Shown: positions 48,744 through 62,703 of the stretch, piece by piece | Layout: each line of letters opens with the position of its first letter | How positions within the stretch are numbered: position 1 is the stretch's first letter | Source of the DNA: Botryotinia globosa | Lineage: Eukaryota > Ascomycota > Leotiomycetes > Helotiales > Sclerotiniaceae | Assembly (NCBI GenBank): GCA_014898425.1 | Contig: RCSZ01000005.1 | Coordinates: 248,001-312,000, forward strand | DNA: 64,000 bases | Direction: 5' to 3' | Notes under the pieces: generated by a model | Told to the model about the DNA's origin: nothing | Database searches by the model: none | What the model saw: the letters and a program-made list of their open reading frames with translations, nothing else | Position numbers and translations under genes: made by a program

Positions 48744-48829
48744 CGACTACAAGACTACAAGACTACAAGACTACAAGACTACAAGACTACATACTACAAG
48801 ACTACATACTACAAGACTACAATACTACA
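48744..48829. repeat. GACTACAA-type tandem repeat, ~10 units
   Basis: Octamers GACTACAA mixed with the variant TACTACAA/GACTACAT over ~86 bp of intergenic DNA. Confidence 0.85.
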
Positions 48830-49318
48830 ATGTACTCTATCTGTACGGTAATGGACGCAGTGAAGAAGTGAAATGAAGGTCGAATTTGTATTTACATTCA
48901 ATTCACTCTCATCAACAAACACAACCTGGTGACCCCAAATACCCAACAACATATACCTAGGTAATAATAGGTATAAAGAGGTCCGAGTGAAGAAAGGCAT
49001 CTCACATCCATAATTCAATAAATAGCTCGAGGTACTTGATAATTGTTGATTTTCTTGTAAAAAATCAAAAGGGAGGAAGAGATACAGCGACAGACGAATA
49101 TAAAATCGTCTGCCCTGTTCTCCAAAACTTTTGGTGAGTTGTTACTTTTTTTATTTTAATAATTACTTTTATCTTCTTCTTATTCCTGTTCCTGTTATCT
49201 GCCTGCATCCTCATTTCTCATTCCCTCATTCGGCAAAACACTGGAGATTTGGAATTTCTATCTCTCTTCCTGTGACTCTATGAATTTTATTAATCCGCTC
49301 ATTCTCTTCTTTTCATAG

Positions 49319-52300
49319 TCAATATTCAATCATTGATTTCAACACCTCCTCGTACGACGACGGCAGAGGCAGGATTCGAACTACAGTATCCTGATCCATC
49401 GAAATCTCCTGCGTTGTCAACTACTTCAACTGCTGAGGGTGGAGGGTCGTCTCCTATTCTTCCACCTCTACCAGAACCAACAATTTACGGTCATACCATC
49501 GATCTTTTTGGAACTCCGCCTTCACGCCCGCCATCAGAACCGCGAACCGATACGAGTGCATTCTTTACAGCTAGTTGGGGATCTCCGTATCAGCACCCAG
49601 TAGGATCGTCGGTTGGAAGTCGTTCACTCTATCGAAGTGCATATAGTGAAGCTTCAGAAGACTCGGAAGATCTGCCAATTCGTCATCTTGAGTTGCACAC
49701 GCCGTTCTTGCGTCCTCCTCCAGCTTTCACAAGGTCTCAGACAGAACCGGATTTTGTGTCCCACGACGGTCTCATCAGCGCAGCCGTACTAGCCAACCGA
49801 GCTCGACGTCCAGCACATCGATTGACCGAAGATTGGATACGTCAACATACAGGAGGCGGCTCAACAGAAAGGAACAACTGGCTCAGTGACGATCCTGGAG
49901 AAAGTGAGAACTCTTCATTGAGCGGATCAATCTCAGGGGGCGCAGCGAATTCTTCGGCTTTCGAATCCGATCCCAGAACGCCCACTTTACAACGACATTC
50001 ACAACCGAGTCACGAACCCAGGTGGGATTTTGGAAGTGGTCATCGAAGAAAGGATACCGGGGAAACTTTGACACAAGCAGATATTGCCTCTTCAGTACGC
50101 GACGAATCCTCCAGTATGTCTGTCAGAAATGAAAATGGTTTGCAGAGAACTTCGGCAAATCATACACCAGTAGACGAAAAACCTCTTCCTCTTCCACCTC
50201 TCATGGCACCATGGGCAGCCAAAGCTCTACCTAACCCGACACCATCTCCCACTACCCCGCTCGCGCCACGATTGAAGAAGAAAGTCCCATGGAAGGGCAA
50301 AAATATCTTGGTTCTACTTCCTTGGGATGAAGATCGCGGCAAGAGGGGAGGAGCACCAAAACCGATGACACAAAGAGATGTGGTTGGTATGCTGAAGGAT
50401 TGGGAGGAACTGGGTTATGATACCAGCGGATTTAACCTTGGCTCTGATGATGGAGGTGAAGGAGGTCCCGGTCAGAGCCGAAATGGTTGGCCCCTTATGA
50501 CGGATGTAGAAGCTGAGAGAGATCAGAGAAATTTCAGAGTCAGTATTCCTGACAAGAGAGGTAAGATTGAGCTCTTGTTTGTCATTTGTTTTCTTGAAAT
50601 TGAGATGGAGAGGGTTAGATGTAGTGGAAGAATCCATCCCTTCATTGCAATCCGTGGCGTTCCCCCTTCCATTCCTTACTTGCTTATTTGAGCTACGCGA
50701 GATAATTTTGCGCCAAGTATGAAATAGGGAACGTGAATTTTTGTGTTGTCATTTCCATGTCACTTTTGATAATTAGATACTGATGGATTGGATTAATGTA
50801 GAATGGGACGCTTATGTCGAAGAGTTAAAAGAAGCCAAACTACGAGCTCTAGGTGTTTCGTTGGGAGATGATGACCCCATCCCTATCATTTCACCAGCGA
50901 TAGCAAGTTTGAGTCGTCGCACTTCGATGCAATACCCACCATTGCCATTTTCACCTCCCGTACCAACTTCGTCGGCAGCGAGTAGCCACATGGCTCATAA
51001 TTCCAATCTTCCTTTCTCTCCCGCTTTGATGCCCGGCAATGGTTTATCTACAAGCCAAAGCTCCAATCACGGCTCTATTCCTTCCCCTGCTTCAATGCAT
51101 GCGCACTTGCATGGAAAATTTGGTGGTGTGAGACACAGTTCAGTGTCGTTTGGAAATGGGGATCATCCTTTTGGATCACCTTTTCAATATCCACAACCAA
51201 CCTCGTCGCCAGGTGTTTGGTCTCCACAGCAAATGCTATACCAGCATGGGCACAGAAGTGGATCTCCTTCAATGCATAATTTGGGTTCTATTAGATCTCC
51301 CGCTTCACCTCTTTCTCAGGATGGATACTTTCCACAAGGCCCTGGTGATGCCATGTCACGACAAGTTTTCATGCAAAACCAATTGTTGGCAGGCGCTCGT
51401 GCTCGTGTATCTCCAAGTCTTCAAGAAGTCCGTGAGAGCGAAGATGAGCAAACCGTGGAAGTGCCCATTCCAACCAAGAGTCCATCCAAGACACCAACAT
51501 TGGAAACTAAGCCAAAAATCAAGCATAATGCGAGTGCAAGCTTACAGAGAGAGATTGATGACGCTGAGTATCATCTCGAGGAACAGTTTCAAAGACAGCT
51601 TGACGGTGATGATTATAGTCCTCACTCAGATCATGGAGAAATGGATAGGCAATTTGAGAACAAATCTGTACCGCACGTGAGGAATACTTCGATTGTTGGT
51701 GGTGGACTTGGATCCTCTCGGTTTACGGTAGAAACAACTGAAGAGGGGCCAGTCCTTCATCACCCACAACCTCACAGCCGCGGCCATTCCCTATCTCAAC
51801 GCCCGTTCCAGGATTCTGAGCACGATACTTCAAGTGGCGAATCGAAGACTGCATTACGCGGTGTGAAGGATAATGCGAAATACGATTTGTCTGATGTTGA
51901 GACTAATCCTAGCAACATGGGCACACCGACTTTACAAAATCGCGTACCTACATTTGGTCATGATAGGGACATTTCTATGTCTACCAATCCATGGCTTGAT
52001 GCCGCATCTACTCAATCGAAGATTAACCAACCAGTTCATCGCGCCAACAAGCAATCTATGTCAACATTGAATGTTGCAGCCCGCCCTTTCAATTTCAATC
52101 CGGCCAACTCTTTCCAACCGAATCAATTCTCTTTCACTGGTGGCAACTTCCAGCCAGCGCACACAGCTGTAAACTATGTGCCATTTGCTCACCAAGGACC
52201 TTTACCCGGTGTGCCTGAACTTTCTGGTAATCACACTGTGAAGAATTCATTCGGTAAAATTCATGCCCCAGCGCAAGTATTTTCTCCCAACTTGCCGGGA

Positions 52301-55300
52301 TTTGTACCAGGACACAGCGAATTCAACTTCCAGGGACCAAGCTTCAGACCTGATGCGCCAACATTTACTCCAAGCTTTTCAAGCTCGATCACTTCTACGG
52401 GTGAAGCATCTGGAAATGAAGCTCCCCAGAACCCCATCTTTGGTGGCCTCGACTTGAACTCTCTTAGCACTTCGAAGCCTTCGAAGAAGTCAAAAGCGAT
52501 TCCTATTGTTCGTCCTGATAGCAGTCACTCGAAAGAGGCCGAAGAGACGATGGAAGGTAAAGATGGTCGCCCGATGCAAAACCCAAACAATATTAAGAGG
52601 ATGCGCAGAGATAATGATAATGGAGATTCAGTGCCTCTGTTCGCCGAGCCAACTGCACCTCTTCAGGAAACTAGTCGAGAACAGTCGGGTCCAAAGGTGT
52701 CCAACGTTTCTTCTATTGACGATGATAAGGAGAACTTCGAACCTTCGAATGAAAGTGCAGATGACTTACCTACTGCTAATGTGAACGGGAAGCCATTCAG
52801 TGGAGCGGACTTTTCACCATTTGAATTTCAACAACAAAAGCAAGCAGAAGATTTCAATGCTGCAATTCCATTTGCCGCACAAAGATATGAATCTGGTCTT
52901 CCTGGACATGGAGTCGACACTGCTGAGTCGGAAGATGAGACTGGAGGTGCCGGTGAGACTGCTCCTAAACAAGACTTACACTCGCAGACAGCATCGAATG
53001 CAAGTGGAAGTCAACTTGGTCACGGGAAAACGTCATCATCTCTCTCTGCGACCGCCGAGCCTTTCGAAAATCAACCCAAGGAAAACTTTGCTTTTACTTT
53101 TGGTGGAAGTCAAGCTCCGGTACTTGCGCCAGCTTCGCCGGTTCTTCCAAAGATTGGTGGCCTCGCAGCCTCGAGATATGCTAATAGTCCATCACCGCCT
53201 CGGGTACCCGATTCAGAATCGCCAGCCTTACGACCTCATGAAGTGAATGATTTCCAAAATGCTTTGCCAGGACCTCAAAGTCCACCGCAATACGATGTAG
53301 ACTCTGAATTGGAGGAGGGCGAGATTCCAGAGGATCAGGATCCAACATTTGAGGAGATTGATGCTGTTATGAGACATCTTAATTCAACGGAAAGATCACC
53401 AGCCACGATCTCTAATGGAGATGATACTCCAAGATGGCATGAAACGAGCCCGCGAAGACATATACAGATTCCCTCGATGTCATCCCCGATTCGTCTTCAT
53501 CCCAATCTTCTGCGCAGCGATGCACCAAGTCCAAGCCCAGGTCTCAGGCGATACGCAGACGATAGTCAATTTGGTGATATGTCTCCTGATAGAGTATACT
53601 CTCATATGGGAACCGAAGATGATCCATTTGCGGATCCTCATTCTACTGTTGCATTTGGATCCCCCATTCATCGCCTCAATACTGGACATAGTCTTCCGGT
53701 TAGCGATTGGGATGATGTTCTTAGCGAGGGCGAGGAGATCAAACTTCATGAAAGAATTGGCTTCTTTGATAACCGTGTCAACGATATCGTTGGTTCGTTG
53801 TTGGCTGATCGATTGGATCCAATTGAAAGGATTCTGGAGGGCATTACAGATTCTTTGCATGCGTTACCTTATGCTGTCAAAACCGAATCACATCGCAGAG
53901 AGCAACGCAGCATGTCTGGTGCACTTAGCGATGCTGATGATGAAGATGATGAAGAACCTGGAAGATCTGCTAGTCCAAGAAGAAACGCAAAGTTGGAGAA
54001 AATTAGAATGGTCGTGTTGGAGGCTCTCAATACTCATTCATCCAGACCTCAAAGTGCCATTACCCCGACTACTGCGTCGATGCTGCCTGACTCGCGTAAT
54101 GTTCTTCAAGCTCTGGATGAAATGAAGGAACATTTTACTCGATCGTCACAATCAGCTTTCAATGTGGAAGATCTCAAGAAGGCTGTTGAGGAAGTTGTTG
54201 GAAGAAGAATGCCTGAGTCGGTCAAGACTGATGATGTTTCTGCTATGCAACTAGCTGAAGCTGAAGCAAAAATTGCCGCTCTTGAGCAGCAAGCCCACTC
54301 TAGGTACATTGAGATGGAAGAGAGTACTCGAGCTAGAATTTCCGAGCTGGAGGAAAAGCTTCATCGGGCTGATGATTGGGTTGAGGAAGAAATCAAGAAG
54401 CGTAGGGCTGCTGAAGATTCCAAAGCTATGACAGAAAGACTTTTGGCAAGTTCTCTGGAAGAAGAAACTCGATTAAGACAAATCGTCGATGAGAAGAGTT
54501 CAAAGGCGGAGATTGAATTTTTCAATCGACGAAAGGCTGAAGATCGTCTGGCTGAAGCTCAACGTCTACTTCGCGTCTCATCCGAGGAGGAAGATCGACT
54601 TCGTGACGCCATGTTGGAAAAGGATGCGAAGATGCGACAGATTGCGGAAGATCGTGATCACAAGGTAAGAGGCATTGAAGAGTCAAGAAACAAGACAACC
54701 ATGCGCATCGCCCTTCTGGAAGCTGCTCAGGAGAACTCTCGCAAGACCGAGGCAGATCTTACTGCCACGATCCACATGGCCGAGTCTGAATTACGAGAAT
54801 CACGTTCATTAGCACACCGATGGCAACTGGAAGCCGAAGGAGCCATGGAAGCCGCCAAGAGACATAGCGAGGATGCAGAACAAGCCAATGAAACCAACAG
54901 GAACCTCAGGAGGACCATCGAGACCTTGAAGAACCAGATGGAGGAAAGTATCCGAGTCCGCGAATCCATGAGATCGAAATTAATGGATTTGCAGGAGGAT
55001 ATGGCCGCAGCCGCCCGAAATATCTCACAAGAAAACGCTCGTCGTGCCAAGAAGGAACAGGAATTACTTGCCAGACAGGAAGTCCTTGACGCTAAACTTC
55101 ATGCCGAAGTTAGGACAAGGGAACGACTCGAACTGGAAAATGAACGATTGGAAAGTGGCGAGAGACAAGGTATGAGAGCTGTTAATGAGTGCAAGAGGTT
55201 GGAAGCTCTCGTTATTGAACTTCGCAATGAAAATCATTCTGCTCACAAAGATGTCATGAGATACAAGAGAGAATTTGAGGAAGCTCGCGAATCTGGCCTG

Positions 55301-56812
55301 GGTGAAGTTGCACGTACGAGAAAATACATGCAAGTCGAGGTTGAGACTGCCAATAACGAGGTCAATGTTGTCAGGGAAGAACTTGAGAATCAAATCTCCA
55401 GACTTCAAGCTGAGATTGATCTTGTCAAATTGGATGCCGAGACTGCAAAGGAACAACACGATATGCTTTTGGAAGCCGCTCAAACTGCCAAGAAAGACAT
55501 GTTTGATGACATCACAAGAAAGCATCAAGATCAACTTGAGGATTTACAAGATAAATTGAAGCGACAGCTTGAGAATACTATTGTGGATGCTCAAAGATCA
55601 GAGCAACATCTTTTGGAACGATTGAGTTTGAGCACGGCCAAGACTGAACATCTTCAAGATCGTGTTAGTCATTTGGAGGATAAGTTGGAGGTCGCTAGGT
55701 CTGCTGCACAAGCTGCCGCTACTCATGCTAAAGCTGCAAGATCTGCAAGTGTAGCTGGGTCTTTACCATCGCCATCACTACAGAAAGCATCCACACGTGG
55801 ACTGGATGTGCCAGAGAAGATTTCACCACAAGCACTTCGAGAATCTATCATGGTTCTACAAGATCAATTACAAGATCGTGAATTGAAGATTGAAGATCTT
55901 GAACAGAAATTGATGGATGTGGACCCTGACGCGTCAACAAAGATTAGCAAACGTGATGATGAGATTAGCTGGCTACGAGAACTTCTCTCCGTACGCAAGA
56001 GTGATCTTCAGGATATTGTGCAGGCCTTGTCGAAAGGAACATATAATCCAGATAACGTTCGCGATGCCGCTATTCGACTGAGTGCTAATCTTCAGATGGA
56101 GGAACAAGAACGTGAAAGAGCTATGAATGGTGGCTCGGCTATCAATCTTCCTAATATCGCGGCTTCTATTGCAGCTAGTCCACGAGTTGCACAAGTTGCA
56201 AATGCCGTCGGACCACTTGCCGCAGCTTGGGGAAATTGGAGAAATAAGAATCAAGCAAAGGATTCAAGTGCTCTCATGAGTGGTGGTAATGGCAATGTTA
56301 CCTCGAGCGGTAGCTCAACGCCATCGAAAGCCGGAAGCTCATCTGGGTTCCTGAATGGATTAATGACACCACCCGCTAGTAACGCCAGACAGTTTCCTAG
56401 TACTCCTGGAGCACCTCCACCGGTAATTATTAGTAGGGAACCAGCCACTTTTGCGAGAGACAATGCACTCAGTGCTTTCAATGCCACAAGTCAACGATTC
56501 GCTGCTAGGCAAGGTGGACTTGGTTCGAGAACTGCGACACCCAGACGTGCAGATAAAGTACCAGTTAGAAGGGAAGCACCAGCAACTCCACCGATGATGT
56601 CGAGAAGTAGCTATGATAACGATGCTGTAGTGTCAAATCATGATGAGTTGGGTAATGGAACTAGACGTGGAAGTTCACTTGGGCAACCAAGTTTGGGAAT
56701 GAGCTTAGGTGAAGAACTTGGGGACTTTGGAAGTGAAGAAGGCTTCTATGATGATGACGAAAGTACAGTGGATGAAATGGCTGGAATCTATAGTGGAGGA
56801 TTCGGACGTTGA
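49319..56812 (+). CDS. Very large fungal coiled-coil protein with disordered N-terminal half
   Basis: Two coding exons, ~49319-50560 and 50802-56812 (intron 241 bp; junction DKR-EWDAYVEELKEAKLRALG), giving ~2415 aa. The N-terminal half is Ser/Pro-rich and disordered, with one ordered island (RLKKKVPWKGKNILVLLPWDED). Phe-Ser/Phe-Asn-rich sequence lies around 52080-52380. From ~53740 a conserved-looking helix (LADRLDPIERILEGI) leads into long heptad coiled coil (~54230-55730). A Gly/Ser-rich tail ends the protein (56812). Similar fungal proteins are labelled 'M protein repeat' or myosin-like, with no proven role; a scaffold at the cell cortex, septum or MTOC is plausible. The first in-frame ATG is only at 50116, although the frame upstream looks coding. 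The start is unresolved. Confidence 0.85.
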
Positions 56813-58308
56813 TTAGAAAATTTTCTTTTGTCATTTCTTATTACTTACAATTTTTATTGCAATTTGAGTTTTGAGCTTTGAGTTTTGAGAATATTTGAGG
56901 GGAGGAGGGAGGGGGCTCAAAAAATTCTTATACCATTACTGCTGAAATGTAGAGTGGCTCTCTTACATACATACATATTCTTTAATAGTTCTAGAATGAT
57001 ACCCGGAGCGCGAGTAGGGAGAGTGGTAGGTGGGATGAGGGATGAGGGAGGGATGGGGATATTGGATATTGGATATTTAGTTTCCTTTGCTAATGTGGAT
57101 GAATACTTTGGTAGGAGAATGAACATATATCACGTGTAACGTTGTGTGTACCTACCTAGTTGATGTTGAGAAGTGATTGATTGGAGTGTGTATGTGTTTT
57201 AATTGGTGGAGTGGCATGTATCAACAGCTTGAGTGTAGATTTGGTGCTTTCGATAGTAAATTCGATGAAGCATCGCTTTTAATAGTACCCCTATTCTTTC
57301 TCTAATAATTATTTGGAGTGTATAGTTTGAGATATCTTATCATTCTTGCGTGGTATTCTATAGAATGATTCTTGATGGATTTATAGTGAGAATATCTTTC
57401 GCTGGATGTTGTGAGGATTTTGTATGATTGTGTATGTGTTTGTGTATGTTAGTAGGAAGTTGGTTCTTTGGTTTATTTAATTTGGTTATTTATTTTTATG
57501 TTGGGTTTTGAATGAGATGGGATGGGATGGGATATATATGGGGATTAATTCCATTCGTTTTTGAATGCAAATATCGAATTTCGTTGTCTGTTGTTTCGTA
57601 GGTATGTAGTTTACAACCTTTTTCTGGGTATATGATCTCGTGTTGGTAGCGAGGTTTTCAGCAGGTGGGATCTTTGATTTTTGATTTTTTACGGGTTTTT
57701 CGAGTATCATCTAAGTAGTACATAGATGTAAAGTTAAACGACGCATTGTATCTTGATATGTAGTGCTTGCGCTCAGCTGACTAGTTTTGATTGATTCTTT
57801 AGGTTGCAAACTCGAAGATATTTGGGTTTTGAATATGAGAAGAAGCGTATCATGGGAAGGAATCTCTAGCGAACAAGCTCGCAGGAGAAACTTCTCATAT
57901 AGCTACGACAAATGTTGACCCGTTTGGTGATAAGATGGCTCTGTACGTGTAGATCAGAAGCATTTATTTAAAAGCGGTACAACCAAAGTCATGATTAAAT
58001 AGAAGTTGATTTCTATGGGTATTGGATTTGAATCAAACTCCTTATACAGCACTCTCACTGTAATAATATTTTATTCACTGCATGAACTAGAATTTTACCC
58101 AGATAAGGACTAGTTAATGACACAGTAGTATATTGTTAGGTTTTCAAACTCCGCAGTATTCTGCATCCGTACAGCATTCCCAAAAAGATATTTAAGAATG
58201 TTGCTTTTCCTGCAAACCTCCTCTTTCTTTAATTACCACTTCTCCTTGAGTTTGAAGCTCCACCAAATTATCCAAATACTCAAACATCGACAGCAAAGAC
58301 TTCTAACA
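56813..58308. other. Intergenic spacer downstream of coiled-coil gene
   Basis: About 1.5 kb, T/G-rich, with no supported gene or long repeat. Short GGGATG/GATGGGATGG runs occur near 57035 and 57516. Confidence 0.5.
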
Positions 58309-60052
58309 ATGTCACGACGTATAAGTTTTTGTTATCCTATGGATGATACGGGATGCAAATATCAAACTCAACTCCCACCTGCGGATGAAGAAGCGAGTAG
58401 TAATCTCATAGCAGTTGGAAAGTTGCTACTTCCCAAAAATCCTTCGAAACGCGACTTAGAAGAATTATTAGAAACTTTGTATCCAGAAGTGGAATGCAGG
58501 CCGAAAATGAAAAACCCTATTCTTAATGAGTTGAAATCAGATAGTAAGCCAGGGTGTACGGAAACCACATGCTGCATCGAACATATTAGAATGATCATGA
58601 AAGATGGCTGTCGGAATTACCTTTCACAGTCGATGGCGTACTACACTGTTACACCAATGGTGAGTATCCTGACCGATTCTAAAATGACACTACTAACAAT
58701 TATCCGTATCCGAAAGAGCTCCGTTATTTCCATGATAAAGCAGACTACCCGGGCTCAAAGACTTACCTCACTCAAATAGGCCATCAAAAATTGACATTCA
58801 GAAGTTCTTTCTATCCCGGAGCTTTTCGTCCACTTAAAGACGTCGATCGAATCTCAGATGATATTGAGAAAATTCGAAGATTGTTGGGCACCCATAAAAG
58901 CCAGCCTGGATGGAATCGTCCGAGGACTCATCGATTCCATCTTTTAAATTTTCCGAAAGGTATGTTCTGACCCTAATTCTAAAAGCTCTGATCTCTAATC
59001 CAAATCAGAAATCTTGAAGATGATCTTCGCCTATACACTCACTCGTTGCTAGAGGCGGAGCGTTTGTCACTCCGACAGTAGTAAATTCCAATTGTTCTGA
59101 ATCGTACTCTGAAGCAGATTTTCGAATTTCTTTCCCAGAATCTCCTTATTATAACGAGTACAAGTCTTTCGAGAGTGGCTTGGGCGTTACTCTTCGCGAG
59201 AACGTCGGTCCTAGGCCAGGCTTTCCTGACTCAGCTCCGTACGTTGAACTTACAAGAGTTCTTCGTCCCATTATAGATGCCACATGCTTCCGTACCTGCA
59301 AGCAAATATGGGATCTTGGATCGCAAATCTTATATGCAGATAATGCATACAGCTTCAAGATGAAGGGCGACGGGATGAAACTTTATGACAGTCCACCTTC
59401 TCTTTTATCTGAGGACGGCAACTATCACTGGCCAAATCCCGATAAACCTATATTATCCCACGAGGGCATCTCTGACGATTCCGCGGTCAAAAAATAGTTG
59501 GCTAGACAATATAACTCCAAAATCAAACATGTCATGAATCAGATTGAGAGGGGTGTCCCAGTTCTTAAGTTAAAGGGCTGGGCTTATTACGATCCATTCC
59601 TCCGTTTTCTCTACACGATCGGACCACAAAGTAGAGCTTCGATTCGCACTTTACGATTCACAGGCGCTCCAAAAACCCATGTGCGAGAAGCCCAGGGGTG
59701 CCATTGTCATGGTGTAGATCTGTTGCACAACCTGCGCACATACATCCCCTTTATCAACAAATTTTGTACAAGCGTAATAAAACTTGTATTAGATATGGAT
59801 ATGGATGTTTGCGCAACTATGAGCAGTTTGGAAAATGCCGTCAGAAGCTTCGACGAAGTCTTGATACCGTTTTTAAGTGAACTTGAGAAACTTCAAAAAG
59901 TTCGCACTCTGGTGATGAGAAGCAGAGTATCTCCAAAGGACAGCTTTTATGGAAGAATACTCTATGAAGATATTGATTATGCCAAAGTTACGATCAATTC
60001 TTTCAGAAGCAGGGTCGAAAATAAGGTACGAGTCGGCAAATTTGAGGACTGA
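58309..60052 (+). pseudogene. Decayed gene of a fungal protein family of unknown function (2EXR/DUF7730-like)
   Basis: Exons 58309-58659, 58719-58959 and 59009-60052 join well across introns of 59 bp (with CTAAC branch) and 49 bp. The start is MSRRISFCYPMDDTGC. In exon 3 the frame hits TAG at 59050-59052 after AYTLTRC, but coding resumes one base out with RGGAFVTPTVVNS. A second in-frame TAG stands at 59495-59497 between SAVKK and LARQYNSKIK, after which the same frame runs to 60052. The block FRTCKQIWDLGSQILYADNAYSF resembles the LxRTCrqIyxEaxxILYxxNtF motif of fungal proteins sometimes named 2EXR or DUF7730, whose function is unknown. With one frameshift and one stop it is best read as a pseudogene; sequencing error at one site cannot be excluded. 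Confidence 0.65.
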
Positions 60053-62703
60053 GGATATATCGTTGGAGATGGTGGTGGTGGAAGTTGATATTAGGGAGCA
60101 GATTGCTTGGGGGGATTTTGTCAATGGCGTAACGGAGCGATGAGACAGTGTAGTCAGACCATGTGGCTATTGCCAATAATGGTTTCAATATTGATGGTAC
60201 AAGTTCAACTATCTTTCTAATGTAGCTAGATGTCGTGAAAGCTGTGAGGTTGAGTAGTTGCCATGCTGAGTCAGCGAATTTATGCCTTCAGTAAGAGTGC
60301 ACGGACTGATGGACTGAATTACAAGTTGAATATCTCATTTTTTCGGTCTAATATCAATTGATAGATAAGTTTATTAGAGATTAGATAAATGGAAGTCGAA
60401 AGAGACCTGCAAATTCCAAACTCAAGACTGGCCCACGAGCCCATGTATCTCAGCCTTGTACAACGGAAAGGGATCAAGATATCGCAATTTATCTCATAGA
60501 TTGCGATACCTAAGGTTACTAATTTGGCATCGCGCTCATCATCATGACCTCCATTCTTGGACAAGGCTACCTTCAATGAGATGTATTCTTGTTTCCACAG
60601 AGAATCAGCAGTAATTCGAGTTGCTGTTCATAAGTTGGTAACTTCTGCAACCTCATTCGATAATTGCGAAATGAAAATCGATGGCATAGAGCAGATGGGA
60701 ATTATCCAGATGGCATTATCGTCAAGCGTTGTCTACACCTAATGTTATAACCCAAGTCAGACATCCGATATGGCAGATCGAAACTGTTATGTCCTTGATG
60801 GTAGTCCCTGGATGAGACTAGCAAGAAGATGGAATTCTTGTTGTCTGCATGCTCCACCATCCTCTATCTTGTGCATCTACACAAATGTCGAATTGCTGTC
60901 GTGAATAATGTCGATGTCAATCTGACCGTACGAAGTCTCGACAGGTATTCACCTTCCACTTAAGCTCAACTATCTCAGGTGATGAATTCTTATTTCTGTT
61001 TTGGTAAAACAACTTCTATTTTGGGTGTGGCTTAGCAAGTGCTTTCGAATTCTCATTTATCGTCACGTTGGGTGGAGAATGTCTCTCAAGACTGATCCTA
61101 AGATATCAGTTCTTTATTTGTCTACTCCGCTTCGGATTATGCATATCTTCGCATCGATTCTTCCGTTGAGGACATTACTTCACATGGTATTCTTTGTGCT
61201 TGAAATGCCTCGGGATTTGTTCCTGCTAGTATGGCAATGGATTCCACGATGCATTTGAGCCCTAAACTTCTACAGATTCCTGTTTACGAGGGGTTCCGCA
61301 CGTAGTTGGTGTGAAATTCATTCTTTGTCTATTAATATCACATGCATTCTGCTTGGTGGATAAATGTAAGTGATTGTGGCCGTAGTATCTATTCTGAAAA
61401 TGGATAGCATAGTCAGTCGTCCTATCCAACAATTTTGCTGGAGAGTTTTGAAGTTCCGATAGCTCCCCGGCTTAGACTTCAATATGATGGCGTTGTGGGT
61501 TGTCGGAGCCGATTTGTTCTTCAAGGTCGAGTGCCATTTGAATTCACGACTTTCATCGGATGAAGCCTTCAGATGTAGTCGAACTTCTACGTTATTGCAT
61601 TTTGCAGAGGAGTCATTGCTAAGAACCCTGATCATGTTACACCCCGCCAGAAGCACAGGCAAGAGATTGACATAGTGTTATACCAGAATAAGAATTTAAG
61701 TAAGTTAGTTACCTTGTGACCTTGTCACTATGATTGTATTTGTAGCCTACTTTACATAGCTATTGCTCAAGTGCGGTTAGATGCCGATACGGTAGGAGTC
61801 ATGTGAAAACCTCGCTCTTGTTCAAAGATGGAAGGTTCATTCAGAACTCAGGGAAGGCACCTAACCATGATGATATCTCATCTTAGTTCCCTGCAAATAG
61901 CCCGATAAACAATGTCTTCAAAGCTTACTATCTTGCAAGTAACCAATCACTGCTGGTACTCAGCGCCGTCAACGTATCTCATATAGAAGTTCATTAAAGG
62001 CGGGGTACCTGAAGGTTGAGCTAATATGGACAACTGCCCCCCCATCCCACCATCCAGCTATCCACAACTAGCAAGTGGTAATAAATATCATCTACCGCAG
62101 TTCTTGAAGTTTAATTCATCGGAAAATCGCTCAAGTTTCCCAGTTGATCTTACTCATACAATCATATTATTCGCCGTATTAACCTGCACAGCTATGCACG
62201 ATAGCTAGTATTGGGAAGTTCCTTAACGTAAACTCAATCGGCTAATTATTCATTTCTTCACTTTGAGTCGTATATGCCATCTAATCCTGGTTTGTCTGCA
62301 TTTCACATGTTGAAATCTTCAATAAAACATGTAAGTACCGAGGAAAGCCTCCTTGAGGCCCCTCATTATATATCCCTTTCAGGAAAAAAATTATGGGGGG
62401 TGTTATAGTTTAGGGATTCCCCGCATCCGCAACAGCTAATGCATACCCCCGGTTAAATGCACCAGGAACTCCGCATTTTCACGTCTAGGATTGCTTTCCG
62501 TTTCATGCCAAGATTTGGATTTACTGTGCTCGTAGAGCTTGCTCGCTGCTAAGGACTTGGGGACGTCGGATCATAATATAAGGAAAGAACTATAAAAGGG
62601 TCAGAACTTCCACCTTGATCAACTGTCATCGCGCAATCTCAAAAGTCAATCACACAATAACATCATTATTCACCACATATATCTTTGATAAAAATCTGAA
62701 ATC
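60053..62703. other. Gene-poor stretch between pseudogene and CFEM gene
   Basis: About 2.65 kb. Only short ORFs (<115 codons) occur, none with a family motif or plausible partner exons. Around 60990-61250 both strands show fragments that might be old coding sequence, but this is not supported. The right end holds the CFEM promoter. Confidence 0.5.
62591..62598 (+). promoter_or_regulatory. TATA box of CFEM gene
   Basis: TATAAAAG, 113 bp before the ATG at 62704. The leader that follows (CATCGCGCAATC, then CACACAATAACATCATT) is pyrimidine/adenine-rich, as in highly expressed fungal secreted-protein genes. Confidence 0.7.

Larger units (their letters stand above)
47149..49318. other. Intergenic spacer GH17 to coiled-coil gene
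   Basis: About 2.2 kb without a supported gene. It holds several short tandem arrays (12-bp unit at 47611; TTTG at ~47800; CTTGA at ~48510; GACTACAA at 48744) and two perfect TACCTAGGTA palindromes. A probable 5' UTR intron (49139-49318, GTGAGT to CATAG) precedes the next coding frame. Confidence 0.5.

Noticed and set aside
61001..61258. 85-codon plus ORF, hydrophobic
   Set aside because: It has no start context, family motif or partner exons; hydrophobicity alone is not enough.
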